Origin: Acidimicrobiaceae bacterium
GTDB taxonomy: Bacteria; Actinomycetota; Acidimicrobiia; Acidimicrobiales; RAAP-2
Direction of reading: 5' to 3'
Length of the DNA: 24,397 nucleotides
Assembly: GCA_003131665.1 (NCBI GenBank)
Contig: PKWA01000018.1
Location: 207 to 24,603, forward strand
The notes under the pieces were generated by a model, which was not told where the DNA came from, searched no databases, and saw only the letters and a list, made by a program, of their open reading frames with translations. Below are positions 1-6,103 of the stretch, one piece after another. Each line of letters begins with the position of its first letter. Within the stretch, counting starts at the first letter, position 1. The position numbers were made by a program, and so were the translations under genes.

Positions 1-343
1 TGGGAAACGGGTTCGGACGCTGAAAGACCATCCCCACGCGCGTGCGCAACTCCGTCACGGTGATGTCCCCGCGATAGATGTCCTCCCCATCGAGCAGGAT
101 CTGGCCGGTGACTCTGGCTCCGGGCGTGAGGTCGTGCAAACGATTAAGGGCGCGTAACAACGTCGTCTTGCCCGATCCCGATGGGCCAATGAGGCTGGTC
201 ACACGATTCTTGACGATGTCGAAGCTGCAGTCGCGTACCGCGGTACGACCGTTGAACGACACGGCGACGTCGCGTAGCTGCATCGCCATCGGTTCGGGAT
301 TGGTCGGCCCAATAGTTGCGGTCTTGGCTTGAATATCTGACAT
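1..343 (-). CDS. pstB: Phosphate ABC transporter ATP-binding protein PstB (3' part outside window)
   Basis: ATPase subunit that powers high-affinity phosphate import through PstC-PstA. Only the first 114 or so residues are present because the gene runs off the left edge. The Walker A loop GPSGSGKTT lies at residues 53-61, and the Q-loop sits in the PstB-typical stretch MVFQRPNPFP at 105-114. The Walker B, signature and H-loop parts are outside the window. I chose the ATG at 343 because GGAG lies 9 nt before it. An in-frame ATG at 358, sharing its A with the pstA stop (TAATG), is the alternative and would add five residues. The gene is last in the visible order pstS-pstC-pstA-pstB and is probably translationally coupled to pstA. 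The family assignment is firm; the exact start is less sure. Confidence 0.95.
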   Translation of the reverse strand, partial: MSDIQAKTATIGPTNPEPMAMQLRDVAVSFNGRTAVRDCSFDIVKNRVTSLIGPSGSGKTTLLRALNRLHDLTPGARVTGQILLDGEDIYRGDITVTELRTRVGMVFQRPNPFP

Positions 344-357
344 GATTTCTGGCTCCA

Positions 358-1290
358 TTAGTTTCTAACCTGTTGCTTTCTTGAAGCCCAAATTCGGGCA
401 GTGAGACTGAGTAGGAAAACGAACGCGACGAGCACTAGGGCGATTCCCCAGACCTGGGCACGTTGACTGGGCCACTCGGACTTCGCATTCTCAAAGATTG
501 ACAACGGCAACGCCGACACGGGATTGAAGGGCTGCCACGCGTTCGTGAAGCCGCCTCCAATCACCAATAGAACCGGGGCCGTCTCGCCCACCGCGCGAGA
601 GACCGCGAGTATCGAGCCGGTCACGATGCCCGTGAGCGCGGACGGCAGCACAATGCGCATCGAGACCTTGTGGGGCTTCGCGCCGAGAGCGAGTCCGGCT
701 TCTCGAAGCGAGTTCGGCACGTTCCTCACCGCGATCTCGGTGGAGATGATGATCACGGGCAGCATCAAGACCGCCAGCGCGAAAGAGCCCGCGAGGGCCG
801 AGAAGCCAATGTTCAAGTCGTGCACGATGAATGAAAATGCGAAGAGGCCCATCAAGATCGAGGGAGCGCCCGCCATTGTCTGGGATACCACCCGCAACGA
901 TGTCGCCATCTTCGACTCCGTTTCGGCCAGGTAGATCCCGACCAAAACGCCGAGGGGAATCGCCAGAATCGACGCATAGAGATTGAGGGCCAAACTGCCG
1001 ACGATGGCGTTGGAGACGCCCCCGGTGGCGTTCGGCGCGACCAGGGTCGGCGTCGCCGGCACGGTCGTGAAGAAGGTCTTATCGATGACGGGCGCGCCCA
1101 GTTTGATCAGTTCGTACATCAGCATCACCAGAGGCACGGCGGCAATCGCCAATGCAAGTACACAGAGGGCCACCATGAATCTCGAGATCGTGAGACGACG
1201 CGCCCGAGCGCGATTCGACACTCTTCGAATCTCGGCGCGTAATTCGTGGCCCGCTCCGATGGGCTCTTCGAGTTCAACGATGTCACTCAT
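358..1290 (-). CDS. pstA: Phosphate ABC transporter permease PstA
   Basis: Inner-membrane permease subunit of the phosphate importer, 310 residues, a normal length for PstA. After a cytoplasmic N-terminus of about 35 residues there is a first membrane helix (about 38-60), then a periplasmic loop and the binding-protein-dependent permease domain with several more helices. The ATPase-contacting EAA loop is visible as EAGLALGAKP at 197-206. The start codon overlaps the pstC stop as ATGA (1287-1290), and the stop codon overlaps a possible pstB start, so the permease and ATPase genes form a tightly coupled translational unit. PstA is told from PstC by gene order and by the shorter N-terminal part; both are the same fold. 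Confidence 0.96.
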   Translation of the reverse strand: MSDIVELEEPIGAGHELRAEIRRVSNRARARRLTISRFMVALCVLALAIAAVPLVMLMYELIKLGAPVIDKTFFTTVPATPTLVAPNATGGVSNAIVGSLALNLYASILAIPLGVLVGIYLAETESKMATSLRVVSQTMAGAPSILMGLFAFSFIVHDLNIGFSALAGSFALAVLMLPVIIISTEIAVRNVPNSLREAGLALGAKPHKVSMRIVLPSALTGIVTGSILAVSRAVGETAPVLLVIGGGFTNAWQPFNPVSALPLSIFENAKSEWPSQRAQVWGIALVLVAFVFLLSLTARIWASRKQQVRN

Positions 1291-2261
1291 ACGATCGCCA
1301 GGGCCCTTCTCTGACGGTTGACCAACGATCGACTGATGAGCGAAAGACCGAAGTTCAACAACATCAAGAGCACGCCGAGCGCCATGAGTGCAGCAATCTC
1401 CTTGCCTTGGGACTCACCAAACTCCAGCGCGATCCACGCCGCGATCGACGTACCGGGATAGAGCAAGTGGAACTGGGCGTTGGCGACGCCGCCCGCGATC
1501 AAGGCCACCGCGACCGTCTCGCCCGTTGCTCGAGCGAGAGACAAGAAGGTGGCGCCAAAGAGCCCAATCTTCGCCGTCGGCAAGACCACTTGGCGAATGA
1601 CCTGCCAACGAGACGCCCCGAGCGACAGGCTGGCCTCGATGAGGTCCTGAGGCACGACCGAGATCACTTCACGACTGATCGCGACGAACGTGGGCAGCAC
1701 CATTACTCCGAGCACCACCGACGCCAGTAGCAGCGACGGGCCGTATTCTTGACCGGGATTGCCAAAGAGCTCCTTCGCGAAGGGCCACGTGTTCAACCAG
1801 GGATTGACCGTGACTTCCATCCACGGCGCCAAGACCGCGAGACCCCATAAGCCGTAGACGATGCTCGGCACCGCGGCGAGTAGTTCTACGAGCGTCGCGA
1901 CGACGTTACGTAGTCGCCGGGGAATAAAGTACACGATGGCGATCGAGGTGCCAAGACCAATCAGCACGGCAATTGCCAGGGCAATGATCGAGGTTTCGAG
2001 CGTTCCGGTGATCATGGCGAGTCCACCGAAGGGACCGGTCGGCGACGTCCAACCCTTTCCGGTCAGCAACGTCACCCCGTGGTGCAACCACGTCGGCAAG
2101 GAGCTCCAGAAGATCGTGCCCACGAAACCGATGCTGACGGCCGCGAAGAGCACGGCGCCGGCGAGGAGCAAGAAGTGGTACCACGTACGAACGGTGGTGG
2201 CGGAGTTGTACTCCGCCACCACCTTCTGGTGCTCGCGCAAGTCAGGGGGTATCAGGGTCAT
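1287..2261 (-). CDS. pstC: Phosphate ABC transporter permease PstC
   Basis: The second permease subunit of the phosphate importer, 324 residues. A first membrane helix at about 29-52 is followed by an extracytoplasmic loop rich in Trp, Thr and Gly and then the permease core. The EAA loop reads EASLSLGASRWQVIRQ at 209-224, a very typical PstC version. The gene begins 45 nt after the pstS stop and ends with a 4-nt ATGA overlap with pstA. The Shine-Dalgarno is mediocre: an AAAGGGG run lies about 12 nt upstream of the ATG. It partners PstA in the membrane and takes phosphate from PstS. Confidence 0.96.
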   Translation of the reverse strand: MTLIPPDLREHQKVVAEYNSATTVRTWYHFLLLAGAVLFAAVSIGFVGTIFWSSLPTWLHHGVTLLTGKGWTSPTGPFGGLAMITGTLETSIIALAIAVLIGLGTSIAIVYFIPRRLRNVVATLVELLAAVPSIVYGLWGLAVLAPWMEVTVNPWLNTWPFAKELFGNPGQEYGPSLLLASVVLGVMVLPTFVAISREVISVVPQDLIEASLSLGASRWQVIRQVVLPTAKIGLFGATFLSLARATGETVAVALIAGGVANAQFHLLYPGTSIAAWIALEFGESQGKEIAALMALGVLLMLLNFGLSLISRSLVNRQRRALAIV

Positions 2262-2306
2262 GCCGTTGAGTACCCCTTTCCCTTTCTCACGAACTGCTGG
2301 TTAGTA

Positions 2307-3623
2307 CTACGACTTCTGTGTAACGCACACCGTGCCGTTGACCGTTATCTTCTCCAGCAACGCGCGCGCGTAGTTGCGCACACCTTGGGGAAGCGGCACG
2401 TAACCCTCGCTGGAGGCAATCGCGTTCTGGCCGTAGTGCGTCTCCCAGTCCAAGTACTTGGTGATGGCTTCGCACGTCGTCTCGCTGGTCTGCGCGTACG
2501 GCACAATCGCCCAGCTGTACGTGGCGAGGGGCCACACGTTGTTGCCGGCCAAGTTGGTGATCGCGAAGTTCGCGGTCGACAGACCCGTTCCGGCCGCGGC
2601 CGCCGCGGCGGCGATGTTGGTCAGACTGGGCTTGAGCCACTGGCCATTCTTGTCCTGCAGCTGCGCCACTTGGATGGCGTCGTTGCCAGGAATCAGTACG
2701 TAGCTGTACTCCACGTAGCCAATCGAGCCCAGCGTGTTGACGATGCCTTGGGCCATGCCGGCGTTATTCGGCACGCCCAGAATGTTGGTCGCACCCCACG
2801 CTCCACCCGCGCCTTCCATCGGACTGCCGCCGTTGGGAGCGTGGCCCGAGTTACCGGCCTCAGACAGGTAGTAGGTGAAGGCCTCGGTCGTACCCGATCC
2901 GGCGTTGCGATACAGCACCTTGATCGTGTCGCGCGCTTCGCTGTTGGTGCCGAGGTTCGACAACGCCTTACCGACTGCCGTGCCCGTGCCACCGTTGGTG
3001 GTCACAATTTGGGGATCGGACCACTGCGTGATCTTGCCGTCGTAGATCTGGGCAATCTCACTCGCCGTCAATTGAAGATTGTCGAAACCATCGCCCAGGT
3101 TGTAACCGATCACGGCCCCACCGAGTGCGTAGGGGATCTGATCGAAGTTCGCCTCGGTCGCGCCGGCCGGCAACGTGCCCGCCGCCGCGGTCATCGGCAC
3201 ATCGGAGAATCCGATTTGCACGGTGCCGTTGACGATGCTGGTGCGCCCAGTACCCGAACCGGCCGCCGGATACGCGCTGAACGTAACCTTGCCGCCCGCC
3301 GAATACGCCGTCGTACCGCTCGTGGTAGCGCCAATCAATGGAGCGTCGAATGACGAACCGTTGATCGACAGAGTCTGGGAACCGGGAACGACGTTGTCGA
3401 TGTCACCGGCGAGGTTCGTGCCTTGCAAACTCGGCTTCGTCTTGGTCCAACCCTTCGGGCAGGCCTTGGTGGTGACGTGCTTGGTCTTAAGAGCCGTGGT
3501 GGTCAGTTCATAGCAAGTGATTTTCTTCACCTTGTGCGCGGCACTTGCCGGCAACGTCGCCACGGTTAAGAGACCAGCCGCGGCGAGCGAAATCGCCGCG
3601 AGTGACCTGATTGATTTCTTCAT
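2307..3623 (-). CDS. pstS: Phosphate-binding protein PstS with N-terminal Cys-containing extension
   Basis: Secreted phosphate-binding protein of the Pst importer, 438 residues. The start at 3623 is set by a strong AGGAGG ten nt upstream; the 25 extra codons further upstream are unlikely. Residues 1-29 form a Sec signal peptide (KK, a hydrophobic core, then LPASAA) with no lipobox Cys, so the protein is probably released or held by other means. PstS signatures include INGSSFDAPLI (87-97), AAGSGTGR, IGFSDVPM and the phosphate-loop-like YRNAGSGTTEAF. Between the signal peptide and the PstS domain is a basic, two-Cys stretch (about 30-64; C37 and C55, with KKITCY and CPKGW) that is not part of canonical PstS. 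It is the first gene of the pst operon, and candidate Pho-box repeats lie about 85-150 nt upstream. Confidence 0.96.
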   Translation of the reverse strand: MKKSIRSLAAISLAAAGLLTVATLPASAAHKVKKITCYELTTTALKTKHVTTKACPKGWTKTKPSLQGTNLAGDIDNVVPGSQTLSINGSSFDAPLIGATTSGTTAYSAGGKVTFSAYPAAGSGTGRTSIVNGTVQIGFSDVPMTAAAGTLPAGATEANFDQIPYALGGAVIGYNLGDGFDNLQLTASEIAQIYDGKITQWSDPQIVTTNGGTGTAVGKALSNLGTNSEARDTIKVLYRNAGSGTTEAFTYYLSEAGNSGHAPNGGSPMEGAGGAWGATNILGVPNNAGMAQGIVNTLGSIGYVEYSYVLIPGNDAIQVAQLQDKNGQWLKPSLTNIAAAAAAAGTGLSTANFAITNLAGNNVWPLATYSWAIVPYAQTSETTCEAITKYLDWETHYGQNAIASSEGYVPLPQGVRNYARALLEKITVNGTVCVTQKS

Positions 3624-3633
3624 ACTGAACTTT

Positions 3634-3639
3634 CCTCCT
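3634..3639 (-). promoter_or_regulatory. Strong Shine-Dalgarno that fixes the pstS start
   Basis: AGGAGG on the minus strand, 10 nt before the ATG at 3623. The hexamer is complementary to the 16S 3' end and places the start directly before a classic signal peptide. Confidence 0.8.
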
Positions 3640-3705
3640 AAAGAAAGGGTTGACTGCCGGCTCGACGATTCGACGATCGAACGTTCTGCCACCCGCAACC
3701 TAGGA

Positions 3706-3771
3706 ATGGAAGGTAAACAACGCGTGACTTCCAGGAACGGCCTGGGTGAAATGAAAGAAAAATCCTTGAAC
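3706..3771 (-). promoter_or_regulatory. Candidate Pho-box (PhoP/PhoB-type) direct repeats upstream of pstS
   Basis: Read on the minus strand, this stretch can be cut into 11-nt units that begin GTTCAAG, TTTCTTT, TCACCCA, GTTCCTG, TCACGCG and TTACCTT. Response regulators of the PhoB/PhoP family bind tandem 11-nt repeats with a GTTCA/TTCACC-like core upstream of pst genes. The units are imperfect and two are out of phase by one base. The position (about 85 nt before the pstS start) is suitable. It is a reading of pattern and context, not a scored match. Confidence 0.35.
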
Positions 3772-3789
3772 TATAAGAAGGATCAGGGA

Positions 3790-3957
3790 CTAATCACAGC
3801 AACTATCGCGCCAGCCACAACTCGTGCAACGAAAGTGCGCGTGTTCAGGGCTGAGCCCCAATCCACAGTTGGGACACTCCGAGAACGTTGCCCAGGGACT
3901 CGCGCAGTTGGGCGTTTCGCGAAGGGAATCTGACGGCGACGGAGTGGCGGCATTCAT
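3790..3957 (-). CDS. Small zinc-ribbon protein (55 aa), function unknown
   Basis: A short reading frame that fills most of the space between tdk and pstS. Its 55 residues hold four Cys in a zinc-ribbon spacing: C28-x2-C31 (ECPNCG) and C44-x2-C47 (RCTSCGWR), with 12 residues between the pairs. C18 and the terminal C53-C54 (DSCCD) are extra. The Cys pairs and the GWRD stretch are hard to explain as chance in non-coding DNA. No good Shine-Dalgarno precedes the ATG, but a CAAAAT box ends 6 nt before it, the layout of the leaderless genes seen elsewhere in this window. It lies on the same strand as the pst operon and ends about 20 nt before the candidate Pho boxes. The role is unknown: a metal site, nucleic-acid contact or protein adapter are all possible. 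Confidence 0.72.
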   Translation of the reverse strand: MNAATPSPSDSLRETPNCASPWATFSECPNCGLGLSPEHAHFRCTSCGWRDSCCD

Positions 3958-4043
3958 CGATACATTTTGCCCGAATGTGAAGCCCGAAACGGTGACGATG
4001 CCTTAGAACTCTGGGGACACAGGACCACTCAAGTAGAACTGTC

Positions 4044-4637
4044 TCACACGTCGGGCCCGAGCTGTCCTAGGCGGTAGTGGGTCCGACAGAGCACCTGATA
4101 GTGGACCGCTCCCTCGCTCACGTCGCCGGTGACGAACTGCGTACCCTCACGGGCAACGACGCCATCAACGACGCGCGCGTTGCAGCGACCCTTTTGTCCG
4201 CACCAACACGACGACGTCAGCGGCAACTCGTGCGACCAATCGGCGATCGCGAAGAGCCGAGCCGAGGCGGGAAAAACGTTGAGCAAAAAGTCCGCGCAGA
4301 GTCCAAAGGCGTGTACGTCAATGCCGCGTTCGTCGACGAGGCGCGCGAGCTCGTCGATCTGGTCGACGCTCGCGAACTGGGCTTCGTCGATCACGAGAAT
4401 CCTCACCCCGTGATCGACGAGATCTTGCACGTGTCTCTCGATGCTGACACCCGGTTCGACGGCTTCTGCGGCGGCTTCGATGCCGATGCGACTCGTGACC
4501 ATTCCCTCATCGCTGCGGTCGCCGAATGTCCACAGCGCGACGTCGCTGCGACCTTCCCTCAATTGCCAACAGAGCTGAAGAGCGAGCGTTGACTTACCGG
4601 CGGCCATGGTCCCGTAGGTAAAGGTAAGTTCAGCCAT
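4044..4637 (-). CDS. tdk: Thymidine kinase (TK1/type II)
   Basis: Phosphorylates thymidine to dTMP in the pyrimidine salvage pathway, in the cytosol. The 197-residue length fits type II bacterial enzymes. The P-loop GTMAAGKST is at 9-17, the DEAQF metal/catalytic motif at 84-88, and the zinc/lasso region follows with C144, C146, C152 and CRTH (184-187). The usual first zinc pair is C-x2-C, while here it reads SCWCG (C-x-C), so the zinc site may be rearranged. I moved the start to 4637 because GAGGGA lies 9 nt before that ATG and the P-loop then sits at its usual distance from the N-terminus; the longer frame to 4700 has a low-complexity basic leader. It is divergent from the TsaA-family gene at 4729. 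Confidence 0.94.
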   Translation of the reverse strand: MAELTFTYGTMAAGKSTLALQLCWQLREGRSDVALWTFGDRSDEGMVTSRIGIEAAAEAVEPGVSIERHVQDLVDHGVRILVIDEAQFASVDQIDELARLVDERGIDVHAFGLCADFLLNVFPASARLFAIADWSHELPLTSSCWCGQKGRCNARVVDGVVAREGTQFVTGDVSEGAVHYQVLCRTHYRLGQLGPDV

Positions 4638-4716
4638 CTCTTCACATCCCTCGAACGCTCCACGATACCGCCAGCTCCTGCGCCACGGTCGTGTCGTCAC
4701 GCCAATTCGCGCTCAC

Positions 4717-4722
4717 TAGATT
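4717..4722 (+). promoter_or_regulatory. -10 box of leaderless promoter (TAGATT)
   Basis: TAGATT followed by 6 nt (GGGCCC) and then the GTG start at 4729. Transcription would begin at or next to the start codon. There is no Shine-Dalgarno. The -35 region is not clear. Confidence 0.55.
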
Positions 4723-4728
4723 GGGCCC

Positions 4729-5187
4729 GTGGACTACCTCGCACGTCCGATCGCCTTCGTTCGTAACGAACGAAGTGAGATGATCGACGACGACTGGGAC
4801 GACGTCGTGTCCACGATTGAGCTGGCCAGCGACGTGCCCGGCGAGTCACTTCGCGGCCTCGAGGAGTTCTCTCACGTTGAGGTGACTTTCTTCGCCTCCC
4901 AGGCCGATGACGTCCCTCCAGGACCCTGGCATCGGCGACCTCGAGGTAACGAACAGTGGCCCGACGTCGGCATCTTCGCTCAACGAAATAAGGATCGCCC
5001 GAATCGCCTCTTGCACTCAACTGTGGCCATCGAAAAAGTTCAGGAGAGATCACTCGTGGTACGAGGTCTCGACGCCCTCGACAACACTCCCGTACTCGAC
5101 ATCAAGCCGGTGTACTCCTGGAGCGGGCCACGAGGCGAGTTGCGGGTGGCGAAGTGGAGTACCGAACTCGGCGAGTTCTACTTCTAG
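4729..5187 (+). CDS. TsaA/TrmO-family protein, putative tRNA m6t6A37 methyltransferase
   Basis: 152 residues, the size of a single TsaA-type beta-barrel. E. coli TrmO, in this family, uses SAM to methylate N6-threonylcarbamoyladenosine at tRNA position 37. Family marks seen: PIAFVRNE near the N-terminus (7-14), LRGLEEFSHVEV (41-52), GIFAQRNKDRPN (81-92) and DALDNTPVLDIKP (115-127). The usual RPNPIG is RPNRLL here, so it is a divergent branch and may have another substrate; I give no gene symbol. It starts with GTG and appears leaderless. Its stop codon shares CTAG with the convergent dehalogenase stop. Confidence 0.8.
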   Translation: MDYLARPIAFVRNERSEMIDDDWDDVVSTIELASDVPGESLRGLEEFSHVEVTFFASQADDVPPGPWHRRPRGNEQWPDVGIFAQRNKDRPNRLLHSTVAIEKVQERSLVVRGLDALDNTPVLDIKPVYSWSGPRGELRVAKWSTELGEFYF

Positions 5188-6095
5188 GTCGCGTCAATAA
5201 ATTCGTTCACCACGGCCGCGAGTTCGCGACCTTTTTCTTCTTGCACGAAGTGACCGCCGCCTTCGATCGTGGTATGCGCTTGATCTTTCGTGCCCGGCAC
5301 GTCGCGCAGGAATTTCCTGTCACCGCCGCGAGTGATGGGATCGCCGTCGGAGAAACAAAGGAGAAACGGCTTGGTGAAACTCGCGAGCACCTTCCAGGCC
5401 GCGACGTTGGCGTCGTGTGCGGGGTCCTCGGGCGAGGTCGGCACGAGCTTGGGAAACTCGCGCGCGCCCTCTTTATAGGACTCATTAGGAAAGGGCGCGT
5501 CGTAAGCGGCGACGACCTCGTCGCTGAGCCGATTGACGCACCCTCCCGAAATGATCCGCCCGATGGGCAGCTCGGGCGCCGTTTGGCTGAACTCCTGCCA
5601 CGCCAGGAACGCCTCGCTCGCTCGTTCGTCGCCCGTCGGCAGTCCCCCATTCGACAGCGCCACTCGCGCCGCGCGCTCGGGGTGTTCGCCGACCAGACGT
5701 AGCCCGACGAGACTGCCCCAGTCTTGGCCGAAGAAGGTCACGTCGCTGAGAGTGAGATGCGTAAAGAGCAGTTCGCGCGTCCACTCGACGTGACGGGCGT
5801 AGGTGTACTCCTGGCGAGGAGTGGGTTTATCAGAGCGTCCAAAGCCGATGAGATCGGGCACGACGACGCGCCGTCCCGCCTCAACGAGACCGGGAATCAT
5901 GAATCGGTAGAGGTACGACCACGTCGGTTCACCGTGCAAGAGCACAACGACCTCGCCGTCGCGGGGACCCTCGTCGAGGTAGGCCATTCGCAGGGACTCA
6001 CCGCCGGTCGGGTCGCTGACCGGCGCGTACTTCGAGACATAGGAAAAATCAGGCAGGTCGACGAAACGCTCGTCGGGGGTTCGTAGTCGTTCCAT
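5184..6095 (-). CDS. Haloalkane dehalogenase (HLD-I-like alpha/beta hydrolase)
   Basis: Hydrolyses a carbon-halogen bond through an aspartyl ester to give an alcohol, halide and a proton. The 303 residues match the family length. Visible residues: oxyanion-side HGEPTWSYLYR (54-64), nucleophile D125 with halide-binding W126 in FFGQDWGSLVG, a second likely halide Trp W166 in FLAWQEFS, acid D252 in SDGDPITRG, and base H282 in GGGHFVQEEKG. This Asp-acid-His layout with two Trp fits subfamily I (DhlA/DhmA type) rather than epoxide hydrolases. It starts 8 nt after the sulfatase stop, with its Shine-Dalgarno AGGAGAGG overlapping that stop, so the two are probably translated together. The natural substrate cannot be read from sequence. 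Confidence 0.9.
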   Translation of the reverse strand: MERLRTPDERFVDLPDFSYVSKYAPVSDPTGGESLRMAYLDEGPRDGEVVVLLHGEPTWSYLYRFMIPGLVEAGRRVVVPDLIGFGRSDKPTPRQEYTYARHVEWTRELLFTHLTLSDVTFFGQDWGSLVGLRLVGEHPERAARVALSNGGLPTGDERASEAFLAWQEFSQTAPELPIGRIISGGCVNRLSDEVVAAYDAPFPNESYKEGAREFPKLVPTSPEDPAHDANVAAWKVLASFTKPFLLCFSDGDPITRGGDRKFLRDVPGTKDQAHTTIEGGGHFVQEEKGRELAAVVNEFIDAT

Positions 6096-6103
6096 TACCT
6101 CTC

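Noticed and set aside
2079..3353. Long plus-strand open frame of 424 codons opposite pstC and pstS
   Set aside because: It runs antisense through two well-recognised genes, is rich in Arg, Gly and Val without any motif, and is a usual by-product of GC-rich codon bias.
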